Below are positions 8,686 through 17,340 of a stretch of DNA of 64,000 nt, piece after piece (position 1 is the first letter of the stretch; each line of letters opens with the position of its first letter). The translations under genes and the position numbers were made by a program. The notes below the pieces were generated by a model. It was not told the origin of the DNA. It was given only the letters and a program-made list of their open reading frames with translations, and did no database searches. The stretch comes from JACPDI01 sp035463475 (lineage in GTDB: Bacteria; Acidobacteriota; Vicinamibacteria; Vicinamibacterales; 2-12-FULL-66-21), in the NCBI GenBank assembly GCA_035463475.1, contig DATHTE010000079.1:99565-163564 (forward strand), in the 5' to 3' direction.

Positions 8686-9534
8686 ATGATGACCGCCCCC
8701 GCGCTCGTTCTCCATTTCCCGCCTGAAACCTCGACCGAGGTGCGGGACCTCGTCTCCGCCGCGCTCGCCGCCTTCGAGATGACCGCCATTCACGAGACGG
8801 ACGAACGGGAGTGGCACGCGTTCTTCCGCTCGCCCGAGGAGCGCGACCGCGCCGGACTGGCCGTCGCCGCGTTCTGCGCCGCGAGGCCGCTGGAAGTGGA
8901 GGACGAGGACTGGGCGCGCCGATCGCAGGAGGACCTGCGCGCGATCGCCATCGGGCGGGTGATCGTGGCCCCACCCTGGGACGTGCCGGCGCCGGGCGCG
9001 TGCGGTCAGGCGGCGATCGTGATCGTCATCGAGCCGTCCATGGGATTCGGCACGGGGCACCACGCCACCACGCGGCTCTGCCTGCGCGCGCTGCAACAGC
9101 TCGATCTCCGCGAGAAGCGCGTCATCGACGTCGGCACTGGCTCGGGCGTGCTCGCAATCGCGGCTGCGAAGCTCGGCGCACGGGACGTGATCGCGTTCGA
9201 CAACGACCCCGACGCACTCGCGGCGGCGCGAGGCAACGTCGCACGCAACGGCGTCACGTTGGACGTTCGCGCCGCGGACCTGGAATCCGAGACGCTGCCG
9301 CGCGCCGACGTCGTGCTCGCCAATCTCACGGGCGCGTTGCTGCGGCGCCAGGCGGACCGGCTCGCGCGGCTCGCGCCACGGGGGCATCTCGTCGTGAGCG
9401 GTTTTCTCGACGAGGAAGCGCACGCCGTTCTCGCGGCCTTCGGCCCGCGTGCGGCAACCGATCGGGCCGATCACGAAGATGGCTGGTCGGCGCTGACGGT
9501 GAGGATGCGGGAGCACTCGACGATCGGTGATTGA
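8686..9534 (+). CDS. prmA: Ribosomal protein L11 methyltransferase
   Basis: S-adenosylmethionine-dependent methyltransferase of 282 residues that modifies lysines and the N-terminus of ribosomal protein L11. The family marks are EPSMGFGTGHHATTRLCL before the SAM fold, the SAM glycine loop DVGTGSGVLAIAAAKLGA, and VLANLTGALL at motif IV. Last gene of the hrcA-grpE-dnaJ-prmA run, 32 bases after dnaJ. A large inverted repeat begins at its stop codon. Confidence 0.92.
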   Translation: MMTAPALVLHFPPETSTEVRDLVSAALAAFEMTAIHETDEREWHAFFRSPEERDRAGLAVAAFCAARPLEVEDEDWARRSQEDLRAIAIGRVIVAPPWDVPAPGACGQAAIVIVIEPSMGFGTGHHATTRLCLRALQQLDLREKRVIDVGTGSGVLAIAAAKLGARDVIAFDNDPDALAAARGNVARNGVTLDVRAADLESETLPRADVVLANLTGALLRRQADRLARLAPRGHLVVSGFLDEEAHAVLAAFGPRAATDRADHEDGWSALTVRMREHSTIGD

Positions 9535-9755
9535 TAAACGGGTAATCGGGTAATGGCACGATCGGGTAATCGGGCCATCGGGAGATCGGGCCGTTGGATC
9601 TGCGATCGTGCAATCGGCAATCGGGACCGCGCCCGCCCCGAGGCTGCGATGGCCCAATTGCGCGATTGGCCGTTTACCCGATCAAACTACCCGATTGCCG
9701 ATAACCCGATTGCCGATCGTGCCATTACCGATTACCCGTTCATCAATTGCCGATG
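9522..9755. repeat. Large inverted repeat built from ATCGGG/TAATCGGG units
   Basis: Between the convergent ends of prmA and rsmE lies an array of ATCGGG-type units. Left arm 9522-9590 and right arm 9690-9755 are near-perfect reverse complements: nearly every base pairs through GAACGGGTAATCGG and TAATGGCACGATCGG blocks, with one indel and a few mismatches. The central 100 bases carry further ATCGGCAATCGGG copies. Transcribed from either side it would form a very long hairpin, so it may act as a two-way terminator or mRNA end. The arms overlap the last codons and stop of prmA. No protein-coding frame is convincing here. Confidence 0.85.
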
Positions 9756-9767
9756 AGCTGATTCGCC

Positions 9768-10511
9768 TTACAGGTCCTGCCAGAGCGCCCGAAGCATGCT
9801 GAAGGCGACCAGGGCCGCGGCGTCGGCGCGGAGCGTGAGCGCGCCCAGCGTGACGGCGACGAAGCCGCTTTTCGCCAGCAGCGCGAGTTCGTCGGGCGAC
9901 CAGCCCCCCTCCGGGCCCGTTGCGAGCGCGGCGGACGGGGGGGCCGCGAACGAGGAGGGCATCCGGGCCTGCATCCCCGTGGCTGGTTCGGCGAGCAGGA
10001 GGCGGAGCTGGGCGGACTGCGCGCCGAGGCCCGACAGCGCGTCGGCGAGCGGCGCGGCGGGCACGATCTCGGGCAAGACGGCGCGGCGGCATTGCTTCGC
10101 GGAGGCGAGCGCCACCCGTTTCCAGCGTTCCGGCGCCTTGCGGCCGGCCGCCGCCGCGCTGCTCGGGATCGTCCGCGACGTGATCACCGGCACGATGGCC
10201 GCGGCGCCGGCCATCGTGGCGTCGCGGACGACCGCGTCCATGTGATCTCCCTTGAGCACCGCCTGCAGCAGGATCAGCCGGACCCGCGATTCGCGCGCTG
10301 GCACCATCGGCTCGAGGAGCTTCACGCGCACGGCGGACCTCGACGCGGCGACGATCCGCGCCCGCCACTCGCGTCCGGCGCCGTCGAACACCGCGATCGA
10401 CTCGCCGGCCCCCAGCCGGAGGACGCGCGTCGCGTGACGGGCCTCCTCCTCGGGCAGCGTGACGACGGCGCCCGCCTCCGGGGTGAATGGCGCGTGAAAC
10501 CGTGGCAGCAC
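9768..10511 (-). CDS. rsmE: 16S rRNA (uracil1498-N3)-methyltransferase
   Basis: SPOUT-family methyltransferase of 247 residues that methylates U1498 of 16S rRNA. The N-terminal PUA-like part contains EEARHATRVLRLGAGE. The C-terminal knot has the SAM-binding motif ATGPEGGWSPDELALL and VTLGALTLRADAAAL. The start is a GTG giving VLPRFHAPF, which matches the usual PRFF-type family start; longer forms would run into the divergent kinase gene. It sits alone, convergent with prmA and divergent from the kinase. Confidence 0.9.
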   Translation of the reverse strand: MLPRFHAPFTPEAGAVVTLPEEEARHATRVLRLGAGESIAVFDGAGREWRARIVAASRSAVRVKLLEPMVPARESRVRLILLQAVLKGDHMDAVVRDATMAGAAAIVPVITSRTIPSSAAAAGRKAPERWKRVALASAKQCRRAVLPEIVPAAPLADALSGLGAQSAQLRLLLAEPATGMQARMPSSFAAPPSAALATGPEGGWSPDELALLAKSGFVAVTLGALTLRADAAALVAFSMLRALWQDL

Positions 10512-10559
10512 GCGCAGAATGGTACCCGACTCGGATATACTGCGAGCAACTTCTCGCCA

Positions 10560-11558
10560 ATGCTCTTTCGCGGGCAGACCCTGGGGAAATACCGCATCGT
10601 CTCGCCGCTCGGCAGCGGCGGCTTCGGCACCGTTTACCTCGCGGAAGACACCTGGATCGACAAGAAAGTCGCCATCAAGGTCCCCCACCGGCAGAACATC
10701 GACTTCGGCGAGCTGCTGAAAGAGCCCCGGCTGCTCGCGAGCCTCAACCATCCCAACATCGTCTCGATCACGACCGCCGAGAAACAGGACAACATCTTCT
10801 TCATCGTGATGGAGTACGTGCAGGGGGAGACGCTCGAGAACATCCTCGCGCGGACCGGCGCGCTGGAGCTGCCGCGCGCGCTCGACTACGCGTGCCAGAT
10901 CTGCAACGCGGTCGATCACGCCCACCGGCAGGGGGTGATCCATCGCGATCTCCGGCCAGCCAACGTGCTCGTGTCGGACGCCGACGTCGTCAAGGTCGCG
11001 GACTTCGGCACGTCCCGCTTCCTGGAGATCGCGGCGCACGGGACCACGGTCATCGGCAGCCCGCCCTACATGGCGCCCGAGCAGTTCCAGGGCAAGGCCG
11101 TGTTCGCGTCCGATATCTACTCGGTGGGCGTGACGATGTATCAGATGCTGACCGGCGTACTCCCGTACGACACGCCGGCACCCGCCGATCTCGACAAGCT
11201 GATGACCGGCGAACTGCTCTCGTCACCGCGGCTCAAGAACCCGGCGATCCCGAAAGCGGTCAGCGACGTGGTGCTCCGCGCGCTGGCGCCGGATATCACG
11301 GTGCGCTACCAGCGCGCGGAGGAACTGCTCGAGGACATTCTCGCCACCCGCCCGACGCCGGTCCGGCGGCCGGCGCGCGCCGGCGCGCGCCTCGATTCGC
11401 CCGCCGGCAGCGCGCTGCGCGCGTCGCACGAGGACGCGCAGAGCATCCAGTCGCGCCTGAAGGCGCGCCAGCCCGTGCAGGCACGGTTCTGCTGGAACTG
11501 CCGCAAGCCGCTGCACGCGCGAAGCAACCGCTGTCCGTTTTGCGGCGAGGCCCAGTAA
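10560..11558 (+). CDS. Serine/threonine protein kinase with C-terminal zinc ribbon
   Basis: Cytoplasmic Hanks-type kinase of 332 residues. The glycine loop is GSGGFGTVYLA, the ATP lysine K40 (VAIK), the catalytic loop HRDLRPAN (128-135), DFG at 148-150 and APE in YMAPEQ. The catalytic loop has arginine where Ser/Thr kinases nearly always have lysine (HRDLKPxN). No transmembrane segment follows; the tail is a basic linker and a four-cysteine zinc ribbon (CWNC, CPFCG) from C311. The ATG at 10560 gives the normal MLFRGQTLGKYRI start; TATACT at 10536-10541 is a plausible -10. Confidence 0.9.
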   Translation: MLFRGQTLGKYRIVSPLGSGGFGTVYLAEDTWIDKKVAIKVPHRQNIDFGELLKEPRLLASLNHPNIVSITTAEKQDNIFFIVMEYVQGETLENILARTGALELPRALDYACQICNAVDHAHRQGVIHRDLRPANVLVSDADVVKVADFGTSRFLEIAAHGTTVIGSPPYMAPEQFQGKAVFASDIYSVGVTMYQMLTGVLPYDTPAPADLDKLMTGELLSSPRLKNPAIPKAVSDVVLRALAPDITVRYQRAEELLEDILATRPTPVRRPARAGARLDSPAGSALRASHEDAQSIQSRLKARQPVQARFCWNCRKPLHARSNRCPFCGEAQ

Positions 11559-11621
11559 CAAGGTAAACTTCATCTGTTCTCGCGATTGCGCGGCACCGTC
11601 CCGCGCGAAGGAGCGAACCCG

Positions 11622-12599
11622 ATGGCGTTCTCCGGCACCGGGAAGGTCTGGATCAACGGTAACCTGATCGACTGGGCCGACGCCAAGATCCACATTGCGT
11701 CGCATGTGATCCATTACGGCACCGGCGTCTTCGAGGGCGCGCGGTGCTACGACACGCCAAAAGGATCGGCTTGTTTCAGAATCGACGCGCACCTCAGGCG
11801 GCTGTACAACTCCGCGAAGATCTACCGCATGGAGTACCCGCTCGCGCAGTCGGGCTTCCAGGATGCGGTGCTCCAGACGATCCGCGCAAACGGCCTCAAG
11901 GCCTGCTACATCCGGCCGCTCATCTACCGCGGGTACAGCTCGCTCGGCGTCAACCCGCTTCCGTGCCCGATCGACGCGGCGATCCTCGTCTGGGAGTGGG
12001 GGGCCTATCTCGGCGCCGACGCGCTCGAGAAAGGGGTGGACGTCCGCATCAGCTCCTGGGCGCGCACCGCGCCGAACACCTTCCCGGCGCTCGCGAAGTC
12101 CTCGGCGAACTACGCCAACTCGGGACTGATCAAGATGGAGGCGCTCTCGGAAGGCTACGTCGAGGGGATCGCGCTCGACACGTCCGGCTACCTGAGCGAA
12201 GGATCCGGCGAGAACCTGTTTCTGGTCAGGGACGAAGTGATCTACACGCCACCCGTTACGGCGTCGATCCTCCCAGGTATCACGCGGGACTCGGTGATTA
12301 CGATCGCCCAGGAACTGGGCTTCACCGTGCGGCAGGAGATGCTGCCGCGCGAGATGGTCTACATCGCCGACGAGGCGTTCTTCGCCGGAACGGCGGTGGA
12401 GATCACGCCCGTCCGGTCGGTCGACAAGATCACGGTGGGTAACGGGCGCCGCGGGCCGGTCACCGAGGCGATCCAGCGCACCTTCTTTGACATCATCCGC
12501 GGCGAGGTGCCAGACCGGCACGGCTGGCTCACGTACGTCAATCCAGGACGGGAGGAACGGGAAGAGATCGCGGGCCGTTCGACCGCAAAGGTGCGCTGA
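11622..12599 (+). CDS. ilvE: Branched-chain amino acid aminotransferase
   Basis: PLP fold-type IV transaminase of 325 residues, last step of valine, leucine and isoleucine synthesis. Motifs include IHYGTGVFEGARCY, the pyridoxal lysine in ALAKSSANY, and EGIALDTSGYLSEGSGENLF. The ATG at 11622 follows AAGGAG by seven to eight bases, deciding the start. The stop overlaps the next gene (TGATG), so it is coupled to the pilT-like gene, an odd pairing. Confidence 0.93.
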   Translation: MAFSGTGKVWINGNLIDWADAKIHIASHVIHYGTGVFEGARCYDTPKGSACFRIDAHLRRLYNSAKIYRMEYPLAQSGFQDAVLQTIRANGLKACYIRPLIYRGYSSLGVNPLPCPIDAAILVWEWGAYLGADALEKGVDVRISSWARTAPNTFPALAKSSANYANSGLIKMEALSEGYVEGIALDTSGYLSEGSGENLFLVRDEVIYTPPVTASILPGITRDSVITIAQELGFTVRQEMLPREMVYIADEAFFAGTAVEITPVRSVDKITVGNGRRGPVTEAIQRTFFDIIRGEVPDRHGWLTYVNPGREEREEIAGRSTAKVR

Positions 12600-13753
12600 T
12601 GCAGCTCTCCGACCTGCTCACGACTGCCGTGGCGGCGGGGGCGTCGGACTTGCACCTCAAGGCTGGCGCGTACCCGATGATGCGCGTCAACGGCCAGCTT
12701 CTGCCGGTCAACGCGACGGCGCGCGTCGACATCACCGACACGGCGGCGATGGCCGCCGCCATGCTGACGCCCGATCAGCGCGAGAAGTTCGAGCGCACGC
12801 GCGAGATCGACCTCGCCTACAGCCAGCCCGGCCTCGGCCGGTTCCGCGTGAACATCTTCCAGCAGCGGGGCTCGATCGGCATCGTGATGCGCGTGATCCC
12901 GACGCGCGTGCCCACGATCGACGAGCTGAACCTGCCGGCGGTCCTGAAGGGGATCGCGGACGAGGAACGCGGGCTCGTGCTCGTCACCGGCACCACGGGC
13001 AGCGGCAAGAGCACGACGCTCGCGGCGATGATCCACCACATCAACAACACGACCGCCTGCCACGTCATGACGGTCGAGGACCCGATCGAGTACCTGCACC
13101 GCGACAACAAGTCCATGATCAACCAGCGCGAGGTGCTGGTCGATACGCCGTCCTTCGCGCAGGCGCTCCGCTCGGCGCTGCGCCAGGACCCGGACGTGAT
13201 CCTCGTCGGCGAGATGCGCGATTTCGAGACGATCGAGACGGCGCTCGCCGCCGCCGAGACCGGGCACCTGGTCTTCTCCACGCTCCACACCCTGGATGCC
13301 ACGGAGACGATCAACCGGATCATCGCGGTGTTTCCGCCGCACCAGCAGCGGCAGGTCCGGCTACAGCTCGCGAGCGTGCTGCGGGCGGCCATCTCGCAGC
13401 GGCTGATCCCGCGCGCTGACGGGCGCGGGCGCGTCCCGGCCGTCGAGGTCCTGATCGGCACGCCGTTCATCCGCGACTGCATCATCGACAAGGACAAGAC
13501 CAATCTGATCCCCGGGGCGATCGCCGCCGGCACGTCCCAGTACGCGATGCAGACGTTCGACCAGTCGATCTTCACGCTGTACGAGCACGGGCTGGTCACG
13601 CTCGACGAGGCGCTGCGCTGGGCGTCGAACGTGGACGAGTTCAAGCTCCGCGTGCAGGGCATCTCGAGCACCGCCGACGTCTCGCGCCAGCAGATGGAGC
13701 ACGCCGCGAAGCAGGCGGGCGGCGCCCCCGACATCGTGCGGTTCGGGGGATGA
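12599..13753 (+). CDS. pilT: Type IV pilus retraction ATPase, PilT/PilU family
   Basis: Hexameric motor ATPase of 384 residues that powers pilus retraction at the inner membrane. The N-terminal PAS-like domain has ASDLHLKAG. The RecA-like core has Walker A (GTTGSGKSTT), Walker B (DPDVILVGEMRD) and the His-box STLHTLDATETINRI. The PilT AIRNLIRE signature is degenerate (FIRDCIIDKDKT), and the tail (MQTFDQSIFTLYEHGLVT) looks more like PilU, so PilU is a real alternative. No other pilus gene is in the window. Confidence 0.87.
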   Translation: MQLSDLLTTAVAAGASDLHLKAGAYPMMRVNGQLLPVNATARVDITDTAAMAAAMLTPDQREKFERTREIDLAYSQPGLGRFRVNIFQQRGSIGIVMRVIPTRVPTIDELNLPAVLKGIADEERGLVLVTGTTGSGKSTTLAAMIHHINNTTACHVMTVEDPIEYLHRDNKSMINQREVLVDTPSFAQALRSALRQDPDVILVGEMRDFETIETALAAAETGHLVFSTLHTLDATETINRIIAVFPPHQQRQVRLQLASVLRAAISQRLIPRADGRGRVPAVEVLIGTPFIRDCIIDKDKTNLIPGAIAAGTSQYAMQTFDQSIFTLYEHGLVTLDEALRWASNVDEFKLRVQGISSTADVSRQQMEHAAKQAGGAPDIVRFGG

Positions 13754-13763
13754 GGCTGGGGCC

Positions 13764-14219
13764 GTGTCCGCCTACTCGGAGGCCCTCAAGCTCCTGTCCC
13801 GCCGCGAGCTGACCACCTCCGAGCTGCGGGAACGCCTCCTGAAGAAGCAGGTCCCCCCGCAGGATGTCGACGAGACCGTCCGCCGCCTCAGCGCGGACGG
13901 AACGCTGAACGACCGCCGCGCCGCTGTGACGATCGCGCGCACCCACGCGCTGGTGAAAGCGCGCGGGCGCCTGCGCATCGAGCGCGAGCTGCGCGCCCGC
14001 GGCGTGAGCGCCGAGACGACGCGCGCCGCGCTGGACGAGGTCTTCGGCGAGCTGTCCGAGCCCGAGCTGCTCGAGCGCGCCCTGCGCAAGCGCCTCCGCT
14101 CCGGTCGCATCCACACGGAGGCGGAGTTCCGCCGGCTCTATCAGTACCTGCTCCGCCTGGGGTTCCCCCCCGACGCGGTCCTCGCGCTGCTCAAGAAGCA
14201 CTCGCGGATTGACGTGTGA
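13764..14219 (+). CDS. recX: Regulatory protein RecX
   Basis: Small helical protein of 151 residues that modulates RecA filaments. It shows the three-helix repeats of the family: LLSRRELTTSELRERLLKK, a middle repeat (GRLRIERELRARGVS) and a C-terminal repeat (LYQYLLRLGFPPDAVLALL). GTG start ten bases after the pilT-like gene. recA is not in the window. It precedes alaS, as in many bacteria. Confidence 0.85.
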   Translation: MSAYSEALKLLSRRELTTSELRERLLKKQVPPQDVDETVRRLSADGTLNDRRAAVTIARTHALVKARGRLRIERELRARGVSAETTRAALDEVFGELSEPELLERALRKRLRSGRIHTEAEFRRLYQYLLRLGFPPDAVLALLKKHSRIDV

Positions 14220-14233
14220 GGGGTCTCAGCACG

Positions 14234-14257
14234 CTGAACCCTAAACCCTGAACCCTG
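14234..14257. repeat. CCTGAAC heptamer array, copy 1
   Basis: Three tandem heptamers (CTGAACC, CTAAACC, CTGAACC) and a partial fourth in the 50-base gap between recX and alaS. The same heptamer recurs at 20605-20664, 23250-23268, 24299-24385 and 49341-49356, always between genes. Confidence 0.8.
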
Positions 14258-14263
14258 TACAAT
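14258..14263 (+). promoter_or_regulatory. Candidate -10 for alaS
   Basis: TACAAT matches TATAAT at five of six positions and ends eight bases before the alaS ATG. If used, transcription would start at or within a base or two of the ATG, giving a leaderless message. No good -35 is seen because the heptamer array fills that region. Confidence 0.35.
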
Positions 14264-14271
14264 ATTCAGAT

Positions 14272-16968
14272 ATGCACTCCCGCGAAATCCGCACGGGGTT
14301 CCTCGCCTTCTTCGAGCGGCACGGCCATCGGATCGTGCCCTCGTCGTCGCTCGTGCCGGCCGACGATCCGTCGCTGCTCTTCACGAACGCAGGGATGAAC
14401 CAGTTCAAGGACACGTTTCTCGGCAAGGAAAAGCGCGGGTACACGCGCGCGACAACGTCGCAGAAGTGCATGCGCGTGAGCGGAAAGCACAACGACCTGG
14501 ACAACGTCGGGCCCTCGTTCCGCCACCATACGTTCTTCGAGATGCTGGGGAACTTCTCGTTCGGGGACTACTTCAAGGAGGACGCGATCGCGTACGCGTG
14601 GGACCTGCTGACCGCCGTCTGGAGGCTGCCTCCCGACCGGCTGTATCCGACGATCTTCCGCGGCGAGAACGCCATCCCGCGCGACGTCGAGGCGTGGACG
14701 GTCTGGACGAGATTCGTGCCGGCGGACCGGATCGCGGAGCTGGGCGCGTCCGAAAACTTCTGGCAGATGGGGGATAGCGGGCCGTGCGGGCGCTGCTCCG
14801 AGATCCACTTCTTCCGCGGCGAGCACGTCCCCTGCCCGCACGATCGGTGCGAAGGGCCCAACTGCGACTGCGACCGGTTCGTCGAGGTCTGGAACAACGT
14901 GTTCATGGAGTTCGACCGGCAGCCGGACGGCACGCTGAACCCGCTGCCCGCCCCCTCGATCGACACGGGGATGGGACTCGAACGGATCGCCGCCGTCATC
15001 CAGGCCAAGCTGTCGAACTACGACACCGACCTCTTCACGCCCATCCTCGCCGACATCGGCGAACGGACGGGCCGCCGGTATGGCGGCGCATCCGAGGACC
15101 CGGCCGACGTCTCGATGCGCGTGATCGCGGACCACATCCGCGCGATGACGTTCCTCATCGCCGACGGCGTGGTGCCCTCGAACGAATGGCGCGGCTACGT
15201 GCTGCGCAAGATCATGCGGCGCGCGATGCGCCACGGCCACCGGCTCGGGAGGCGGGATCCGTTTCTCCACACGCTGGTGGACACGCTGGTCGGCGAGATG
15301 GGCGGGCAATACCCGGAACTGCGGAGCAACCGCGACGCGGTCGTGCAGGTCATCCGCAGCGAGGAGGAGCGGTTCGACGCCGTGCTGGGCGCCGGTCTGC
15401 CGCGCCTCGAGGAGGCGCTCGACCGGGCGGCCGCGGGGAGCCGCATCCTTCCCGGCGACGAGATATTCCGCTTGTACGACTCGCTGGGAATGCCACTCGA
15501 CTTCATCGAGGACCTCGCCGGCCAGCGCGGAATTGCGATCGACCGTGAGGGCTACGACCGCGCGATGGAGGCGCAGCGTGAAAAAGGGCGCGCCGGGAGC
15601 GCCTTCGAGGCGAAGCGCGCAGCGGCGTTTTCCTTCACGAGCGATGCCGCGCGCGAGGCGCTCGCGGCGTCAGGCGACGCGTTCGAGGGTTACGCGGCCA
15701 CGCGGGTCTCGGGCGTTCCGGTGCTCGCCGTGTTCGACGACGACCGGCGGCAGACGACCGCACTGCACGAAGGACAGCACGGGTGGATCGTGCTGCAGAA
15801 GACCCCCTTCTATGTCGAGGCGGGCGGCCAGGTGTCCGACAGCGGGCGCGTGTTCTCGCAGGCCGGCAAGGCGCGCGCGACGGTGGAGGGAATGGCGCGC
15901 GTCCTGCCGAACGGGCCGCGCGCCCATCGCGTGCACGTGACCAGCGGCAGCTTCAAGGAGCGCGATCTCGTGACGGCCGAGGTCATCGACGAGGTGCGCG
16001 ATGCGACCCGTCGCAACCACACCGCGACCCACCTGCTCCACGCGGCGCTGCGGCAGGTGCTCGGCGGCCACGTGAAGCAGGCGGGATCGCTCGTCGCCCC
16101 CGACCGGCTCCGCTTCGACTTCGTCCACTTCTCGGCGCTCACGCACGAGCAGGTGGAGGAGATCGAGCGGATCGTCAACGCGCAGATCTACAGGAACACG
16201 CCGGTCCAGACCGAGGTACGCTCGACCGAGGACGCGGTCGCGGCGGGAGCGATGGCGCTCTTCGGCGAGAAATACGGCGACCGGGTCCGCGTCGTGACGG
16301 TGCCCGGCTTCAGCATGGAACTGTGCGGCGGCACGCACTGCCGCGCCACCGGCGACATCGGCTTCTTCACGGTCACCGCCGAGGAAGGGGTCGCCGCCGG
16401 CGTGCGGCGCATCGAGGCGCTCACCGGCGCCGGCGCGCTCGCCCACGTGCAGCATCAGCGCAGCGCGCTTGCCGAGACGCTCGCCGCCCTCGGCACCGGC
16501 AGCGATCAGGCGGCCGACGCGATCCGTCGGCTCCAGGCGGAGATGAAGCGCCTCTCGCGCGAGAACGAGCAGCTGAAAACGAAGCTCGCGCTCGGAGGCG
16601 GGCGGCGCGACGAGAACGAGGGGGGCGCCATCGATGTCGCCGGCGTGAAGGTCCTCGCGCGGCGACTCGCCGGCGTCGAGAAGTCCACGCTCCGATCGGT
16701 CGCCGATCAGTTTCGCGATCGCCTCGGGTCCGGCGTCGTGATCCTCGCCGCGGAAACCGACGGCAAGGCGGTCTTCGTGGTGTCGGTCACCAAAGACCTC
16801 GCGGACCGCGTGCACGCGGGAAAGATCGTCAAGGAGATCGCCCCGATCGTGGGGGGAGGAGGCGGCGGGCGCCCGGACTTCGCCGAGGCGGGCGGGAAAG
16901 ACGCGTCGAAGATCGACGACCTCCTCGCGGGCGCGCAGGAGGTCGTCAGGCGTATGCTGGCGGGCTGA
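14272..16968 (+). CDS. alaS: Alanyl-tRNA synthetase
   Basis: Class II synthetase of 898 residues charging tRNA-Ala. The catalytic core begins with FLAFFERHGH and has TNAGMNQFKDTFLG and MRVSGKHNDLDNVG. The editing domain carries the zinc ligands HTATH and CGGTHC. The C-terminal C-Ala domain contains the glycine-rich stretch GGGGGGRPDFAEAGG and a coiled coil (about 735-770) precedes it. Length is normal. The message may be leaderless (see -10 at 14258). Confidence 0.97.
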   Translation: MHSREIRTGFLAFFERHGHRIVPSSSLVPADDPSLLFTNAGMNQFKDTFLGKEKRGYTRATTSQKCMRVSGKHNDLDNVGPSFRHHTFFEMLGNFSFGDYFKEDAIAYAWDLLTAVWRLPPDRLYPTIFRGENAIPRDVEAWTVWTRFVPADRIAELGASENFWQMGDSGPCGRCSEIHFFRGEHVPCPHDRCEGPNCDCDRFVEVWNNVFMEFDRQPDGTLNPLPAPSIDTGMGLERIAAVIQAKLSNYDTDLFTPILADIGERTGRRYGGASEDPADVSMRVIADHIRAMTFLIADGVVPSNEWRGYVLRKIMRRAMRHGHRLGRRDPFLHTLVDTLVGEMGGQYPELRSNRDAVVQVIRSEEERFDAVLGAGLPRLEEALDRAAAGSRILPGDEIFRLYDSLGMPLDFIEDLAGQRGIAIDREGYDRAMEAQREKGRAGSAFEAKRAAAFSFTSDAAREALAASGDAFEGYAATRVSGVPVLAVFDDDRRQTTALHEGQHGWIVLQKTPFYVEAGGQVSDSGRVFSQAGKARATVEGMARVLPNGPRAHRVHVTSGSFKERDLVTAEVIDEVRDATRRNHTATHLLHAALRQVLGGHVKQAGSLVAPDRLRFDFVHFSALTHEQVEEIERIVNAQIYRNTPVQTEVRSTEDAVAAGAMALFGEKYGDRVRVVTVPGFSMELCGGTHCRATGDIGFFTVTAEEGVAAGVRRIEALTGAGALAHVQHQRSALAETLAALGTGSDQAADAIRRLQAEMKRLSRENEQLKTKLALGGGRRDENEGGAIDVAGVKVLARRLAGVEKSTLRSVADQFRDRLGSGVVILAAETDGKAVFVVSVTKDLADRVHAGKIVKEIAPIVGGGGGGRPDFAEAGGKDASKIDDLLAGAQEVVRRMLAG

Positions 16969-16998
16969 CCGGCCAGGGCAGCCCCGAGGGCGCCAGAG

Positions 16999-17340
16999 TC
17001 AGCGTCTCCGCCGATCGCGGCCGCTCCTGCGATCGATGCCGCTCCGACGCTCGATGCCGTCGGGAGGGCCCCCATGGTTCAGGCGTCGATCGCCGTGCAT
17101 GCGGCGGTCCCGCAAGCGGCGCTCGACGCGCGACGCGGCCGAAACCGACGCAAGCTCGCGCTGCACGCGCACCGTGCGCCGCGACGGATCGAGCACCTCG
17201 AGAAGCCCCTCGTATAGCGATTTCAGGCGCAGGTCCTCTGGCGAGTGCGACAACTGCTCGCGCAGGTAGTTCGCCGCCGCCATGATGTTCGCCCGCTGCC
17301 AGACCTGATGGCTCGTTTTGAAGATTCCTGAGTCTGCCAT
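16999..17340 (-). CDS. Hypothetical protein with arginine-rich DRR-repeat tail
   Basis: Small protein of 113 residues, not recognised as a named family. A GGAGG site lies just before the ATG. The N-terminal 60 residues look like two or three helices (NIMAAANYLREQLSHSPEDL, LKSLYEGLLEVLDP). The C-terminal third is a basic, repetitive tail with six [D/E]RR units (VERRLRDRR, GDRR, IERRSGIDRRSGRDRR). Such tails occur in acidobacterial and PilZ-type proteins; nucleic-acid or lipid binding is only a guess. It is convergent with alaS, with 30 bases between the stops. Confidence 0.65.
   Translation of the reverse strand: MADSGIFKTSHQVWQRANIMAAANYLREQLSHSPEDLRLKSLYEGLLEVLDPSRRTVRVQRELASVSAASRVERRLRDRRMHGDRRLNHGGPPDGIERRSGIDRRSGRDRRRR

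Noticed and set aside
9522..9755. CRISPR array
   Set aside because: Units are 6-8 bases, imperfect and inverted, with no spacer structure and no cas genes nearby.
10092..10559. Extra 156 codons upstream of the kinase in the same frame
   Set aside because: They lie antisense to rsmE and have no similarity to kinases; the ATG at 10560 gives the normal kinase start.
14234..14257. Telomere-like DNA (one CCCTAAA unit among CCCTGAA units)
   Set aside because: Too short, internal, between bacterial housekeeping genes; the resemblance is accidental.
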